This document shows, one piece after another, positions 25,834-35,386 of a stretch of 36,739 nt of DNA. The notes under the pieces were generated by a model. The model did no database searches and was not told where the DNA came from. It saw only the letters and a list, made by a program, of their open reading frames with translations. Origin of the DNA: Myxococcales bacterium (GTDB lineage Bacteria; Myxococcota; Myxococcia; Myxococcales; Myxococcaceae); assembly GCA_003153055.1 (NCBI GenBank), contig PMBV01000112.1:1-36739 (forward strand), written 5' to 3'. Made by a program: the position numbers and the translations under genes. How positions within the stretch are numbered: position 1 is the first letter of the stretch; each line of letters starts with the position of its first letter.

Positions 25834-28800
25834 GTGTCGCTCCCCACTCGAATCGCCGCGCTCCTCTCCGCCGTCTTCGGCCGCTTCACCTGGCAGCGAC
25901 CGCCCTGGCTCACCACGTCGCCGGGGAGCACCTCGCTCACCACGCGGATCTCGGGCTTCCTCCACCGCCATGCCCGCCTCGCGCTCGCGCTGTCGGCTCT
26001 CGGCGTCGTCGCGGGAGGCGTGGGCTACTGGGCGACGCATCGGCCTCCCCCTCCAGACCAGGTGCGGCTGTCGGCCACCACCCAGGCTCCCGCTCCGCCG
26101 CCGCGTCGCCTGAGGACCGACCCGACCCCACCGCCACAGAACCTCGAGGTCCAGTTCGACGGCTCGGCCGCGCCCCTCGAGCTCATCAACAAACCAGTGA
26201 CCGCTGGCGTCTCCCTCAGCCCCACCACCGAGGGCGAGTGGAAGTGGAGCACCGAGCGCACCCTCACCTTCACTCCGAAGAAGGCCTGGCCCATTGGTCA
26301 GAAGTACCGGGTGTCGCTCGAGCCGGCCCTGGTGGCTCGACCCAACGTGGTGTTGATGACTCGGGAGCTCACCTTCGAGACCGACGTCTTCGTGCCCCAG
26401 CTCTCGAGCACGGAGTTCTACCAGGACCCAGTGGACCCGGCAGTGAAGCAGGTGGTGGCCACGTTCCGGTTCAACTACCCGGTGGAGCCCCAGTCTTTCG
26501 AGAAGGCCGTCGCACTCACGTCCGCCCCGCGGAGCAACGCCACCCAGAAGGCCAGCCACCGGGTGTCGGTGTCGTACGACGACCTCAAGTTCGAGGCCTA
26601 CGTGCGCTCCGAGACCTTGCCGATGCCGCTGGAGGACCACAGCGCGACCATCACGCTGGCTGCCGGCGTCAAGCCCGAGGTCCCTGGAGCCGCCTCCGAG
26701 GCGCTGCTCACCGGCACCGCCATCATCCCCGGGCGGGGGAACCGCTTCCATGTCAACAACGCCCAGGTCGGCATCGCCCGCTCGGCCGAGGGAGACCCGG
26801 ACCAGGTGCTCGTCTTCTCGTGCACCACGCCGGTACATGAGAAGCGCTTCGCCGACGCGGTGAAGGTCTGGCTGCTCCCCAAGGACAAGCCGGCGGCGCA
26901 GGGTCAACCGGCGGTGAAGGACTACCGTTGGTCCAGCGCGATGGAAGTAGGGCCCGAGGCGCTGAAGAGGGCCACCCGCCTCACCCCCGCAGCGATTCCC
27001 CAGGAGCGCGAGGTCGGTGAGGTGCAGAGCTTCAAGCTCGACGTGAAGCCGGCCTCCAAGCTCTTCGTGCGGGTGGAGGCAGGCGTGGAGGCCTTCGGCG
27101 GCTACGTGTTGCTCAAGCCCTTCGAGGCGGTGCTCGACGTGCCCGAGTACCCCCGGGAGCTGCGCATCGCCCACGAGGGCGCGGTGCTGAGCGTCTCCGG
27201 AGACAAGAAGCTGACCGTCTCGGCCCGCGGGCTCCCCGGAGTGCGGGTGCGGCTGTACCGGATTCTCCCCAAAGACTTGAACCACCTGTTGAGCAAGGCC
27301 GGCGGAGACCTGGCGCACCTGCGGCTCTACGGGAGCTTCAACGAAGAGGACATCTCCGAGGTCTTCACCCACGTCGAGAAGCTCGACGCGTCGGACCCCC
27401 GCGCGGCCCAGTACGCGGGCATCGACTTCGGCCCTCACTTGAAGGAGGGCAGCGAGCAGCGAGGCCTGTACTTCGTCGACGTCGAGGCGTGGGATCCAGC
27501 GACCGACACGGCCATCACCCAGTACACCCGCTCCGACGAGCCGGCCCCCAACGCTCCCAGCCCTGAGCCGGTGGACGAGGGCGCCGAGGCGGTGGACCGT
27601 GGCACCGAGGAAGGTGCCTCGAACGAGAGCCAGCCAGACGAGGGCGCTCGAGAGGCGGCGGACCAGGGCCTCGAGCGACCCTACGGCCAGCTGTCGGATC
27701 ACCGCTTCGTGCTGCTGACCGACCTGGGTGTCATCGACAAGGTCGACGCCAAAGCCAACCACTGGGTGTATGTCCAATCATTCCGCAGCGGCGCTCCGGT
27801 GGGAGGCGCCCAGCTCGAGGTGCTGGCCAGGAACGGCACGGTGGTTGTGAAGAAGGTGACCGACGGCAGTGGGGTGGCGACCCTGCCGTCGCTCCAGGAC
27901 TTCAGTCGCGAGCGAGCTCCGGTGGCGCTGGTGGTGCGCGAGGGGTCCGACGTCTCCTTCCTCCCGCTGACCCAGGCCCGCCTCGACCTCTCGCGCTTCG
28001 ACGTGGGGGGCGTGCGCACGAGGGGCAAGCCGGCGGCGCTGACGGCCTTCGCCTTCACCGACCGAGGTCTCTACCGGCCAGGAGAGACGGCCCACCTGGT
28101 CACGCTGGTGCGCGCGGTCGACTGGAGCCACTCGGTGACCCAGGTGCCCCTCGAGCTCACGGTGGTGGATCCGCGGGGCCTGGTGGTGAAGCGCCAGAAG
28201 GTGAAGCTCGACGCCTTCGGGTACGTGAGCCTCGACTTCACGCCCGAGGAGAGCGCTCCCACGGGCACCTACGCCTTCAACGTCAGCGTCGCCGAGGAGA
28301 AGCACGAGCCGGTGAACCTCGGGTCGACCACGTTCCGGGTGGAGGAGTTCCTCCCGGATCGACTCCGCATGACGACCCACTTCGTCGAGCGCGCCGCCGG
28401 GTGGGTCACCAGCACCAAGGTGACTGGGGCCGTCGAGCTCAAGAACCTCTTCGGCACGCCGGCCGCGGGGCACGTGGTGCAGGCGAGCTACGCGCTCTCA
28501 CCGTGGACACCCTCGTTCAGCCGCTACGCCGACTACCAGTTCTTCGACCCGGCCCGCGCGCGACGCAGCGAGGAGCAACGCCTGGAAGATGCCACGACCG
28601 ACGACACCGGCAACGCCACGTGGACGGTGGACCTCTCGTCGTGGGCCCCGGCGACCTACCACGTGACGCTCTACGCCGAGGGCATGGAGCTGGGCGGTGG
28701 GCGCAGCGTCTCGGGCGTGGCGGGGGTGGTGGTCTCGCCCCGCGCGTACCTCCTGGGCTTCAAGGCCGACGGTGACCTCGGCTTCGTGAAGCGCCAGAGC

Positions 28801-31761
28801 GCGCGCACGGTGAACGTCATCGCCATCGGCCCCACGCTCGAGCGGCTCAAGGTCGAGAAGCTGAAGGCCGTGCTGGTGGAGCAGCGCTTCGTCTCGGTCC
28901 TCGCCCGCTACGGCAGCGGCTCGTACCACTACCAGTCAGTGCTGAAAGACGTCACCCGCAAGACCGAGGCCCTCACGGTGTCTGACCAGGGCACGACGCT
29001 CACGGTGGCTTCCGATGAGGTGGGCAGCTTCTACCTCTCGTTGCGCGACCAGGAGGACGTGGAGCTCCTCCGCGTTCCCTACACCATCGTCGGCGAGGGA
29101 AACCTGACCAAGGACCTCGAGAAGAACGCCGAGCTCAAGGTCTCGCTCGACAAGCCCGACTACGAGCCAGGCGACACCATCTCGGTGCAGATGACCGCGC
29201 CCTACGCCGGCGCGGGCGTCATCACCATCGAGCGCGATCGCGTCTACGCCTCGAAGAGCTTCAAGACGACCACCACCAACTCGGTGCAGACCATCGAGGT
29301 GCCGGCCGAGCTCGAGGCCAACGGCTACGTGCACGTGGCCTTCGTCAGAGCCATCGACTCCAAGGAGCTCTACGTGAGCCCGCTGTCGTACGGCGTGGTG
29401 CCGTTCAGCATCTCGAAGAAGCGCCAGCAGCTCGAGGTGTCGGTCAAAGCCGACGCCCTGGCCCGGCCCGGGCGCCCGCTGGCTATTCGGTACAAGGCCG
29501 ATCGACCGGCGCGGGTGGCGGTCTACGCCGTCGACGAGGGCATCCTCCAGGTGGCGCACTACGAGACGCCGGACCCGTTGGGCTTTTTCCTCGCCCGCCG
29601 GGCGCTCGAGGTGACGACGCAGCAAATCGTCGACCAACTCCTCCCCGAGTTCAGCCTGGTGCACGCCCGAGGCAAGGAGGGCGGCGACGAGTCGGCGGCG
29701 CTGGCGAAGAACTTGAACCCCTTCAAGCGAAAGGCCGACGCACCGGCCGTGTTCTGGTCTGGCATCGTGGAGGCAGGGACCGACGAGCGCACCGTCTCCT
29801 TCGACGTGCCGGAGTCCTTCAATGGCACGCTGCGCCTGGTGGCGGTGGCGGCGGCTCCGACAGCGATGGGCGTCGCCCAGAGCGCCTCGGTCATTCGCGG
29901 GCCCTTCGTGGTCTCGCCCAACGCTCCCACCTTCGCCAGCCCCCACGACTCGCTGGTGGTGACCGCCGCCATCGCCAACAACGTCGAGGGTTCGGGCGAC
30001 AAAGCAGCCGTCACCGTCGAGCTCGCACCCAACGCCAGCTTCACCGTGAAGGGCCCGGCGACCCAGACGCTCACCATTCCCGAAGGGCGAGAGGGCGTGG
30101 CCTCCTTCGAGGTGACGGCCACCGAGGTGCTCGGCGCCGGCGAGCTGCGCTTCCTGGTGTCGGGCTCCAAGCAGGAGGTGACGCGCACCGCTCACCTCTC
30201 GGTCCGCCCGGCCTCGCCGTACACCGTCACGACCCAGGCCGGAACGCTCAGGGATGGCCAGCAGGCACTCAAGCCCGCCCGGAAGATGTTCGACCAGCTG
30301 GCCACTCGAGCGCTGTCGCTGTCGGTGCTCCCGCTGGGGGTGGGCTCGGGGGCGGTGGACTACCTCGAGAACTACCCCCACCTCTGCTCCGAGCAGCTCG
30401 CCAGCCGGGCGGCCCCTGCCCTGGTGTTCATGAGGCGGCCCGAGTGGGGCTACGAGCCCAAGAAGGCCAAGGCAGCGTTCGAGCGCGCCTTCGACATTCT
30501 CCGGGCGCGGCAGAACGAGTCGGGTCAATTCGGCTATTGGGCCGCCAACAGCTTCGTGTCCGACCCGCTCGACGTCTCTATCGCGCTGATGCTCACCGAG
30601 GCGAAGGACCGCGGCGCGCCCTCCCCCAGCGACGTGCGGCTCAAGGCCTTGGGTGAGCTCAAGCGGCTGGCACAAGAGCCGCTGCGAGACCTGGGGCACG
30701 CGCAGCTCCGGGCCCAAGCGCTGTATGTGTTGGCGCGCAACGAGATAGTGATGCCGGCGCCCACCGCGCAGCTGGCCGAGTACCTCGCCCGAGCCAAACC
30801 GGAGTCGGGGCCGGCGTATGAGCTGGCCGTCGGCTGGCTCGCGGGCACGTACCGCCTCACCAACAACACGGAGCGGGCGCGGCAACTGGTCGACCGCCTC
30901 ACCCTGCGCGACACGGTGGAGCCCGACGCGACCTACTACTGGGATGACGCGGTGTACCGGGCGCAGCTGTTGTATGTCTTTGCCCGGCACTTCCCCGAGA
31001 AGCTCGACACCCTGGGGCCCAAGCTCCTGGAGCGGCTGGTGTCGCGACTCAACTCCCTCCACAGCCTGAGCGCCGCCTGGTGCCTCTACGCCCTCGACGC
31101 CTATGCGACGGCGGTGGAAGGGAGCACGAAGGCGGGGTTGGTGCACGTGACGCTCGAGGCCCAGCAGGGAACCGACACGTGGAAGCCAGTCGCGCTGACA
31201 GGCTCGCTGGTCGCCAAGGCTCGCTTCGACGCCGGCACGACGGCGTTTCGCATCGTGGCCAAAGACGGGCCGCTCGTCTTCTACAGCCTCACCGAGGCGG
31301 GCTTCGACCGCGAGCCACCGACCCAGGCCATTCAGGAGGGGGTCGAGCTCATTCACACCCTGGAGGACGGCGCAGGGCATGAGGTGCATCGCGTGGCGCT
31401 GGGCGACGAGGTCAACGTGCACGTGAAGACGCGCTCGCTCATTCCCGGTCGTACGCTCACCCAGATGGCCGTGGTGGACCTGTTGCCCTCGGGCTTCGAG
31501 GTGGTGCTCAACCGAGGCAGTGACGCCCAGGGCCTCGGCCGCCTCGTCGCTGGGGGCGCCACCTGGAGCCCGACCGAGCTCGACGCCCGCGAAGACCGGG
31601 TCATCTTCTACGGCCAGGTGCCGCCGAGTGTGGGAGAGCTGCGCTACCGCATCAAGGCGGTGTCGAAGGGCCACTTCACCCTGCCCCCGGCGTACACCAC
31701 CGGCATGTATGAGCCGACGGTGCGAGGCCGCTCCATCGCTGGCAGCATCGACGTGGAGTGA
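25834..31761 (+). CDS. yfhM: Bacterial alpha-2-macroglobulin with thioester (YfhM-like)
   Basis: A 1975-residue protease-trapping protein of the bacterial alpha-2-macroglobulin family. A membrane helix lies at about 48-66, followed by a Pro-rich periplasmic linker, MG-type beta domains, the A2M family signature region (DRGLYRPGETAHL), a bait/nucleophile region, and the thioester motif CSEQ (Cys1518, Gln1521) within the alpha-helical thioester domain, then a C-terminal receptor-like domain. It would sit in the periplasm and covalently trap attacking proteases. E. coli YfhM is a lipoprotein, whereas this one seems held by a transmembrane anchor. An acidic low-complexity stretch at about 570-616 is an extra. 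The GTG at 25834 was used because no in-frame ATG precedes the membrane helix; there is no clear Shine-Dalgarno. pbpC follows after three bases. Confidence 0.9.
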   Translation: MSLPTRIAALLSAVFGRFTWQRPPWLTTSPGSTSLTTRISGFLHRHARLALALSALGVVAGGVGYWATHRPPPPDQVRLSATTQAPAPPPRRLRTDPTPPPQNLEVQFDGSAAPLELINKPVTAGVSLSPTTEGEWKWSTERTLTFTPKKAWPIGQKYRVSLEPALVARPNVVLMTRELTFETDVFVPQLSSTEFYQDPVDPAVKQVVATFRFNYPVEPQSFEKAVALTSAPRSNATQKASHRVSVSYDDLKFEAYVRSETLPMPLEDHSATITLAAGVKPEVPGAASEALLTGTAIIPGRGNRFHVNNAQVGIARSAEGDPDQVLVFSCTTPVHEKRFADAVKVWLLPKDKPAAQGQPAVKDYRWSSAMEVGPEALKRATRLTPAAIPQEREVGEVQSFKLDVKPASKLFVRVEAGVEAFGGYVLLKPFEAVLDVPEYPRELRIAHEGAVLSVSGDKKLTVSARGLPGVRVRLYRILPKDLNHLLSKAGGDLAHLRLYGSFNEEDISEVFTHVEKLDASDPRAAQYAGIDFGPHLKEGSEQRGLYFVDVEAWDPATDTAITQYTRSDEPAPNAPSPEPVDEGAEAVDRGTEEGASNESQPDEGAREAADQGLERPYGQLSDHRFVLLTDLGVIDKVDAKANHWVYVQSFRSGAPVGGAQLEVLARNGTVVVKKVTDGSGVATLPSLQDFSRERAPVALVVREGSDVSFLPLTQARLDLSRFDVGGVRTRGKPAALTAFAFTDRGLYRPGETAHLVTLVRAVDWSHSVTQVPLELTVVDPRGLVVKRQKVKLDAFGYVSLDFTPEESAPTGTYAFNVSVAEEKHEPVNLGSTTFRVEEFLPDRLRMTTHFVERAAGWVTSTKVTGAVELKNLFGTPAAGHVVQASYALSPWTPSFSRYADYQFFDPARARRSEEQRLEDATTDDTGNATWTVDLSSWAPATYHVTLYAEGMELGGGRSVSGVAGVVVSPRAYLLGFKADGDLGFVKRQSARTVNVIAIGPTLERLKVEKLKAVLVEQRFVSVLARYGSGSYHYQSVLKDVTRKTEALTVSDQGTTLTVASDEVGSFYLSLRDQEDVELLRVPYTIVGEGNLTKDLEKNAELKVSLDKPDYEPGDTISVQMTAPYAGAGVITIERDRVYASKSFKTTTTNSVQTIEVPAELEANGYVHVAFVRAIDSKELYVSPLSYGVVPFSISKKRQQLEVSVKADALARPGRPLAIRYKADRPARVAVYAVDEGILQVAHYETPDPLGFFLARRALEVTTQQIVDQLLPEFSLVHARGKEGGDESAALAKNLNPFKRKADAPAVFWSGIVEAGTDERTVSFDVPESFNGTLRLVAVAAAPTAMGVAQSASVIRGPFVVSPNAPTFASPHDSLVVTAAIANNVEGSGDKAAVTVELAPNASFTVKGPATQTLTIPEGREGVASFEVTATEVLGAGELRFLVSGSKQEVTRTAHLSVRPASPYTVTTQAGTLRDGQQALKPARKMFDQLATRALSLSVLPLGVGSGAVDYLENYPHLCSEQLASRAAPALVFMRRPEWGYEPKKAKAAFERAFDILRARQNESGQFGYWAANSFVSDPLDVSIALMLTEAKDRGAPSPSDVRLKALGELKRLAQEPLRDLGHAQLRAQALYVLARNEIVMPAPTAQLAEYLARAKPESGPAYELAVGWLAGTYRLTNNTERARQLVDRLTLRDTVEPDATYYWDDAVYRAQLLYVFARHFPEKLDTLGPKLLERLVSRLNSLHSLSAAWCLYALDAYATAVEGSTKAGLVHVTLEAQQGTDTWKPVALTGSLVAKARFDAGTTAFRIVAKDGPLVFYSLTEAGFDREPPTQAIQEGVELIHTLEDGAGHEVHRVALGDEVNVHVKTRSLIPGRTLTQMAVVDLLPSGFEVVLNRGSDAQGLGRLVAGGATWSPTELDAREDRVIFYGQVPPSVGELRYRIKAVSKGHFTLPPAYTTGMYEPTVRGRSIAGSIDVE

Positions 31762-31764
31762 CCG

Positions 31765-34071
31765 GTGCGGCGGCGGCTCACCCTCGGAGGGCTCGGGCTC
31801 CTCATGGCGGCGGCGCTGGGCGTGCGACTCACCCGGCCACCGTTGCTCGAGGCCTACGACTTCAGCCGCGCCGTGGTCGACCGCGAGGGCCACTTGCTGC
31901 GTTTGACCCTGGCGAGTGACGACACCTACCGGCTGTACACGCCGCTCGAGCGCATCTCCGGCCAGGTGGTAGAGGCGACGCTCCTCTACGAGGATCGCCA
32001 CTTCTTCTGGCACCCGGGCTTCAACCCGGTCGCGCTGGCGAAGGCCTTCGCCCACACCTACGTGGCCAAGGGCCGACGGCGGGGAGGCTCCACCCTCACG
32101 ATGCAGCTCGCGCGGCTGCGCTTTCACCTCGACACGCGCACCTGGAGCGGCAAGATGGTGCAGGTGCTCCGGGCGGTGCAGCTCGAGCTGGGCTACTCCA
32201 AGGACGAGCTGCTCGAGGCCTACCTCAACCTGGCGCCCTACGGCGGCAACGTGCAGGGCATCGGAGCGGCGAGTCGAATCTACTTCCACGCCGACGCGGC
32301 GACCCTCGCGCTCCCCGAGGCGATGGCCTTGGCGGTGATGCCACAGAGCCCGACGGCGCGACAGCCGGGCTCGTCGGTGGAGCCGGAGCCACTGCGAGTG
32401 GCGCGGCTCAAGCTGGCGGCGATGTACCGCGAGGCCCACCCCGGCACGGCGCCCGAGACTTTGGCGATGGACACGCCCCTCGAGCTCTCCACCACCAAGG
32501 CGTTGCCCTTCCTCGCGCCGCACGCGGTGGAGGCGGCCCTGGCCCGGCGACCCACGGGCACCTTGACGCTCACGGTGGATGGCTCGCTGCAAGCCCAGCT
32601 CGAGCGCCTCGTCTCGGGCTACGTCTCGCGGCGTGGCTCGCTGGGCATACACAACGCAGCGGCGCTGATAGTCGACGTGGACACAGCCGAGGTGCTCGCC
32701 CACGTGGGCTCGGCGGGCTTCTTCGACGAGAGCCTCCACGGCCAGGTCGATGGCGCCTCGGCACGGCGTTCACCCGGCTCGGCGCTCAAGCCCATCGTGT
32801 ACGCCCGGGCGCTCGACGAGGGGCTCATTCACCCGCTCACCCTGCTCAAGGACGTGCCGATGCGCTTCGGGAGCTACAACCCGGAGAACTTCGACTCCGA
32901 CTACTTGGGCCCGCTGTCGGCGCGGGAGGCCCTGGTGAAGAGCCGCAACGTGCCGGCGGTGGAGCTCAACCTCAGACTCCACGACGGGCTGTACGAAGTG
33001 CTGCGGAGCGTCGGGGTCAAGGGCCTCAAGGACAAGCCCTTCTACGGGGCGGGCATCGTGCTGGGCGCGGTGGAGCTCAGCATGGAGGAGCTCGCGGCGC
33101 TCTACGTCGCGTTGGCGCACGGAGGAATGTGGCGGCCTTTGAAGCGACTGGCTGACGAGCCGGAGGTGGCGCCCAGACGGCTCATGAGCGCCGAGGCCGC
33201 TGAGCTGACGCTCGGCATGCTGGCCTCGAACGAGGCCTCGCTCGAGCGGTGGACGACGCCCCGCGACGCGGTGACGGTGGCGTGGAAGACAGGCACCTCG
33301 TACGCCTACCGAGACGCGTGGACCGCGGGGGTTGCCGGGCGCTATGCGGTGGCGGTCTGGGTGGGGAACTTCGATGGCCAGCCCAATCCGAGTTTCGTAG
33401 GCCGGAGCGCGGCGGCTCCGTTGTTCTTCGAAATCATCGATGGGCTTCGACCCCAGCTGGCGACGGCGGCGGGTCAGCGCCAGGTCCCCAGCGTGCGACT
33501 GACCGACGCGACGGTCTGCGCGGTCTCGGGCAAGCGCCCCGGGCCGCACTGCAGCCACACCGTGCAGACTCGCGTCATCCCCGGGGTGTCTCCCATCGAC
33601 GCCTGCGACGTGCACCGACTGGTACACCTCGACCACGAAGGCCACCGGCGCTGCGAGGCCGTGCCCGGGGTGACGCACGACGAGGTCTTCGAGGTCTGGC
33701 CCAGTGACGTCGCTCGGCAGTTCGAGCGCGCGGGGCTCGCCCGGCGAGTGCTCCCCCCGGCGGCCGAGGGCTGCGCGGCGAGTGACGACCCACGAAGCGG
33801 AGAGCCTCCGCCCCGCATTCTCTCACCGCAGCCAGAGATGACGTACGAGCTCAGACGAGACAAGGCCGAGGAGGCCCGACTGCCGCTGGTGGCCCACGCC
33901 GACGGCGCGGTGCGCTCGGTGACGTGGTTCTCCGGCTCGGAGGTGCTGGGCACGGTGGCTCCGGGGAAGCCGCTGGAGTGGGCGGCGCCCTCGGGCCGGC
34001 ACGAGCTGCGCGTGGTGGATGATAGAGGCCGGGTGGCCCGAGTCTCCATCACGGTGCACTGGTTGGAGTAG
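31765..34071 (+). CDS. pbpC: Penicillin-binding protein 1C
   Basis: A 768-residue bifunctional peptidoglycan synthase. The signal anchor is at about 5-22. The glycosyltransferase (GT51) domain has E76 in EDRHFFWHPG and RRGGSTLTMQL (105-115). The transpeptidase domain has the active Ser339 in SALK (339-342), SRN (393-395) and KTG (508-510). A C-terminal domain of about 130 residues resembles BiPBP_C. All catalytic motifs are intact. The GTG start lies three bases after the macroglobulin stop. In E. coli too, pbpC lies next to the macroglobulin gene, and the pair is thought to repair wall breaches while blocking intruding proteases. Confidence 0.93.
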   Translation: MRRRLTLGGLGLLMAAALGVRLTRPPLLEAYDFSRAVVDREGHLLRLTLASDDTYRLYTPLERISGQVVEATLLYEDRHFFWHPGFNPVALAKAFAHTYVAKGRRRGGSTLTMQLARLRFHLDTRTWSGKMVQVLRAVQLELGYSKDELLEAYLNLAPYGGNVQGIGAASRIYFHADAATLALPEAMALAVMPQSPTARQPGSSVEPEPLRVARLKLAAMYREAHPGTAPETLAMDTPLELSTTKALPFLAPHAVEAALARRPTGTLTLTVDGSLQAQLERLVSGYVSRRGSLGIHNAAALIVDVDTAEVLAHVGSAGFFDESLHGQVDGASARRSPGSALKPIVYARALDEGLIHPLTLLKDVPMRFGSYNPENFDSDYLGPLSAREALVKSRNVPAVELNLRLHDGLYEVLRSVGVKGLKDKPFYGAGIVLGAVELSMEELAALYVALAHGGMWRPLKRLADEPEVAPRRLMSAEAAELTLGMLASNEASLERWTTPRDAVTVAWKTGTSYAYRDAWTAGVAGRYAVAVWVGNFDGQPNPSFVGRSAAAPLFFEIIDGLRPQLATAAGQRQVPSVRLTDATVCAVSGKRPGPHCSHTVQTRVIPGVSPIDACDVHRLVHLDHEGHRRCEAVPGVTHDEVFEVWPSDVARQFERAGLARRVLPPAAEGCAASDDPRSGEPPPRILSPQPEMTYELRRDKAEEARLPLVAHADGAVRSVTWFSGSEVLGTVAPGKPLEWAAPSGRHELRVVDDRGRVARVSITVHWLE

Positions 34072-34124
34072 CGAAGCCTCTGCGAGAGCGGGCAGGACGG
34101 TGCGAGCCTGCCTTGGGGTGCGAG

Positions 34125-34483
34125 GGTGGGGCCGGTACCCGCCGACCGGGGCGGTCTGGCCAGCGCCTCGACCCCAGACAGCAGTGAGCACACGCGAGGG
34201 CCACGAGCCAGGTGGGCGAGGGTCCCCGGCAACGTCACCAATGGTACCATTCGCGGCACTCGGCTTCGTTCAACAATTGGTGCTGTGGCGGGCGACTCCG
34301 GCCCCTCAGGCCTTCCGTCGGGAACAGTCACGCGTCGTACAGCAGGGTTGATCTGATGGGCCACCGGCTCAGTCCCGGATGCCTTCCGTGCGTCTCATTC
34401 CTCCAGAGACCGAGCGAGGCGGGCTGGCGAGCCCCTCGATGCGCGGCGGTGAGGCCCAAATGGAAGAGCAGCTTCCATTCGTG
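34125..34483. repeat. Two-module intergenic repeat, copy B
   Basis: Module 1 (34125-34174) has CTGGCCAGCGCCTCGA at 34156-34171. A second version, CTGGCGAGCCCCTCGA, lies at 34424-34439, close to module 2. Module 2 (34456-34483) is the 28-base block with perfect eight-base arms AATGGAAG and CTTCCATT around AGCAG. The block differs from copy A (12724-12751) at one base. The longer distance between the modules here (281 versus 71 bases) with a duplicated module 1 suggests an insertion or tandem rearrangement. It lies outside any gene, downstream of pbpC. Confidence 0.6.
34240..34251. repeat. Perfect 12-bp palindrome
   Basis: AATGGTACCATT reads the same on both strands and does not extend. It contains a KpnI-type core. 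It lies between the two halves of repeat copy B, with no gene nearby to suggest an operator role. Confidence 0.4.
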
Positions 34484-34854
34484 TCCGGGGCCCGCGAGCA
34501 TCAAATTGGACAAAGGGCCCGCTGCCGGTCGGTCGAGTGGCGCAGGGCATGGCTCATGGCCCAGAACACGATCGGAGGCGGTCAACGACAGCTGCCGTAC
34601 AGAATCCGCCAGCCGTGCCGAAAATCGACCCAACGGCACGGAGCGCCTACATCTGCCAGCAGCGACGGCCGTTGCCGGTGGAACCACGAATCAGGCCTGA
34701 GCCAGGGAAAGGCCGACAGACAAGATCGTTGGGCGCTTCATGTTGCCATTCCAAAGGACGGAATTTACGATTCACACGCACCTATGACTGACTTCGAAGC
34801 GACCAATCCGCATCAGGGTGGCCACACTACCAAACATGTCGCAACGGGGGAACA

Positions 34855-35106
34855 ATGAATCAAGCCATGAGGGGAATGCTTGTCGCAACCATCCTACTGC
34901 ACTCATTTGCTTCGCAGGCCACAGAGAAAAAGGTGACAGGACATCCAGGCGAGCGCTGTAGTACGATGTGTCCACGCGCAGAGAAGTACGCTCGGGCCGA
35001 TTGTGAGGAGAAGAGCAAGAGCGCCGACATCAAGAACTGCGAATGCACGGAGGAGACCAATCCGCCCTATGCGGAAATAGTCTATGCATGCAAGGGAGAC
35101 AAGTAG
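34855..35106 (+). CDS. Small secreted six-cysteine protein
   Basis: An 83-residue protein with a Sec-type signal (about 1-22: hydrophobic MLVATILLHSF, cut after SQA) and a mature part of about 61 residues. The mature part is charged and holds six cysteines, at 35, 39, 50, 62, 64 and 79. The even count and spacing suggest three disulphides formed after export. A good Shine-Dalgarno (GGGGGAA) lies a few bases before the ATG. The surrounding DNA is lower in GC than the rest of the window and codon use differs from the neighbours. I do not recognise the family. It could be an outer-membrane or extracellular stress peptide, or a small toxin or effector; nothing here settles this. Confidence 0.6.
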   Translation: MNQAMRGMLVATILLHSFASQATEKKVTGHPGERCSTMCPRAEKYARADCEEKSKSADIKNCECTEETNPPYAEIVYACKGDK

Positions 35107-35386
35107 CCGCATCGGACTCTCGACGACTTCTGGGCTCGCTTGCTCTGTGGGGGTCGGGGAGGTCCTCCGGCGCCTCGGCCCCCCTTGAGCCTCGCACGCC
35201 GCTCCCCCTGGCCCGGCGTACCGCCCTCTGCCCTTGATGTTCGGCCGCGCCGTCGCCGCCACCCGGCGTTTGAGCGGCTCCGGGAGGTGCTCCGAACGGC
35301 TCACCTCAAGCGACTGCGATGGACCGCAACACCACCGAGCAGGCGCGCGCGTGTGACTCGCCGAGGCCGAGAACGGCGCACGATAG

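Larger units (their letters stand above)
34072..34854. other. 783-bp intergenic region with repeats
   Basis: No gene is supported here: the open frames are short, overlapping and without family signals. It holds copy B of the two-module repeat (34125-34483), a perfect 12-bp palindrome (34240-34251), and from about 34490 onward base composition that is clearly less GC-rich than the flanking genes. The change continues into the small secreted gene at 34855 and may mark acquired DNA. Confidence 0.5.

Noticed and set aside
25579..27777. Long leftward open frame (732 codons) opposite the macroglobulin gene
   Set aside because: It is a GC-bias shadow: composition is Arg/His/Gly/Leu-rich with no domain motifs, while the plus-strand frame encodes a clear macroglobulin.
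28936..32739. Leftward open frame of 1267 codons opposite macroglobulin and pbpC
   Set aside because: It spans two real plus-strand genes, has His/Arg/Gly-rich low-information sequence and no recognisable motif. It arises from the lack of stops in high-GC antisense DNA.
12724..34483. A shared short peptide (HEWKLLFHL) encoded on the minus strand of both repeat copies
   Set aside because: The likeness is only as long as the DNA repeat and does not continue in either frame, so it reflects repeated DNA and not a gene remnant.
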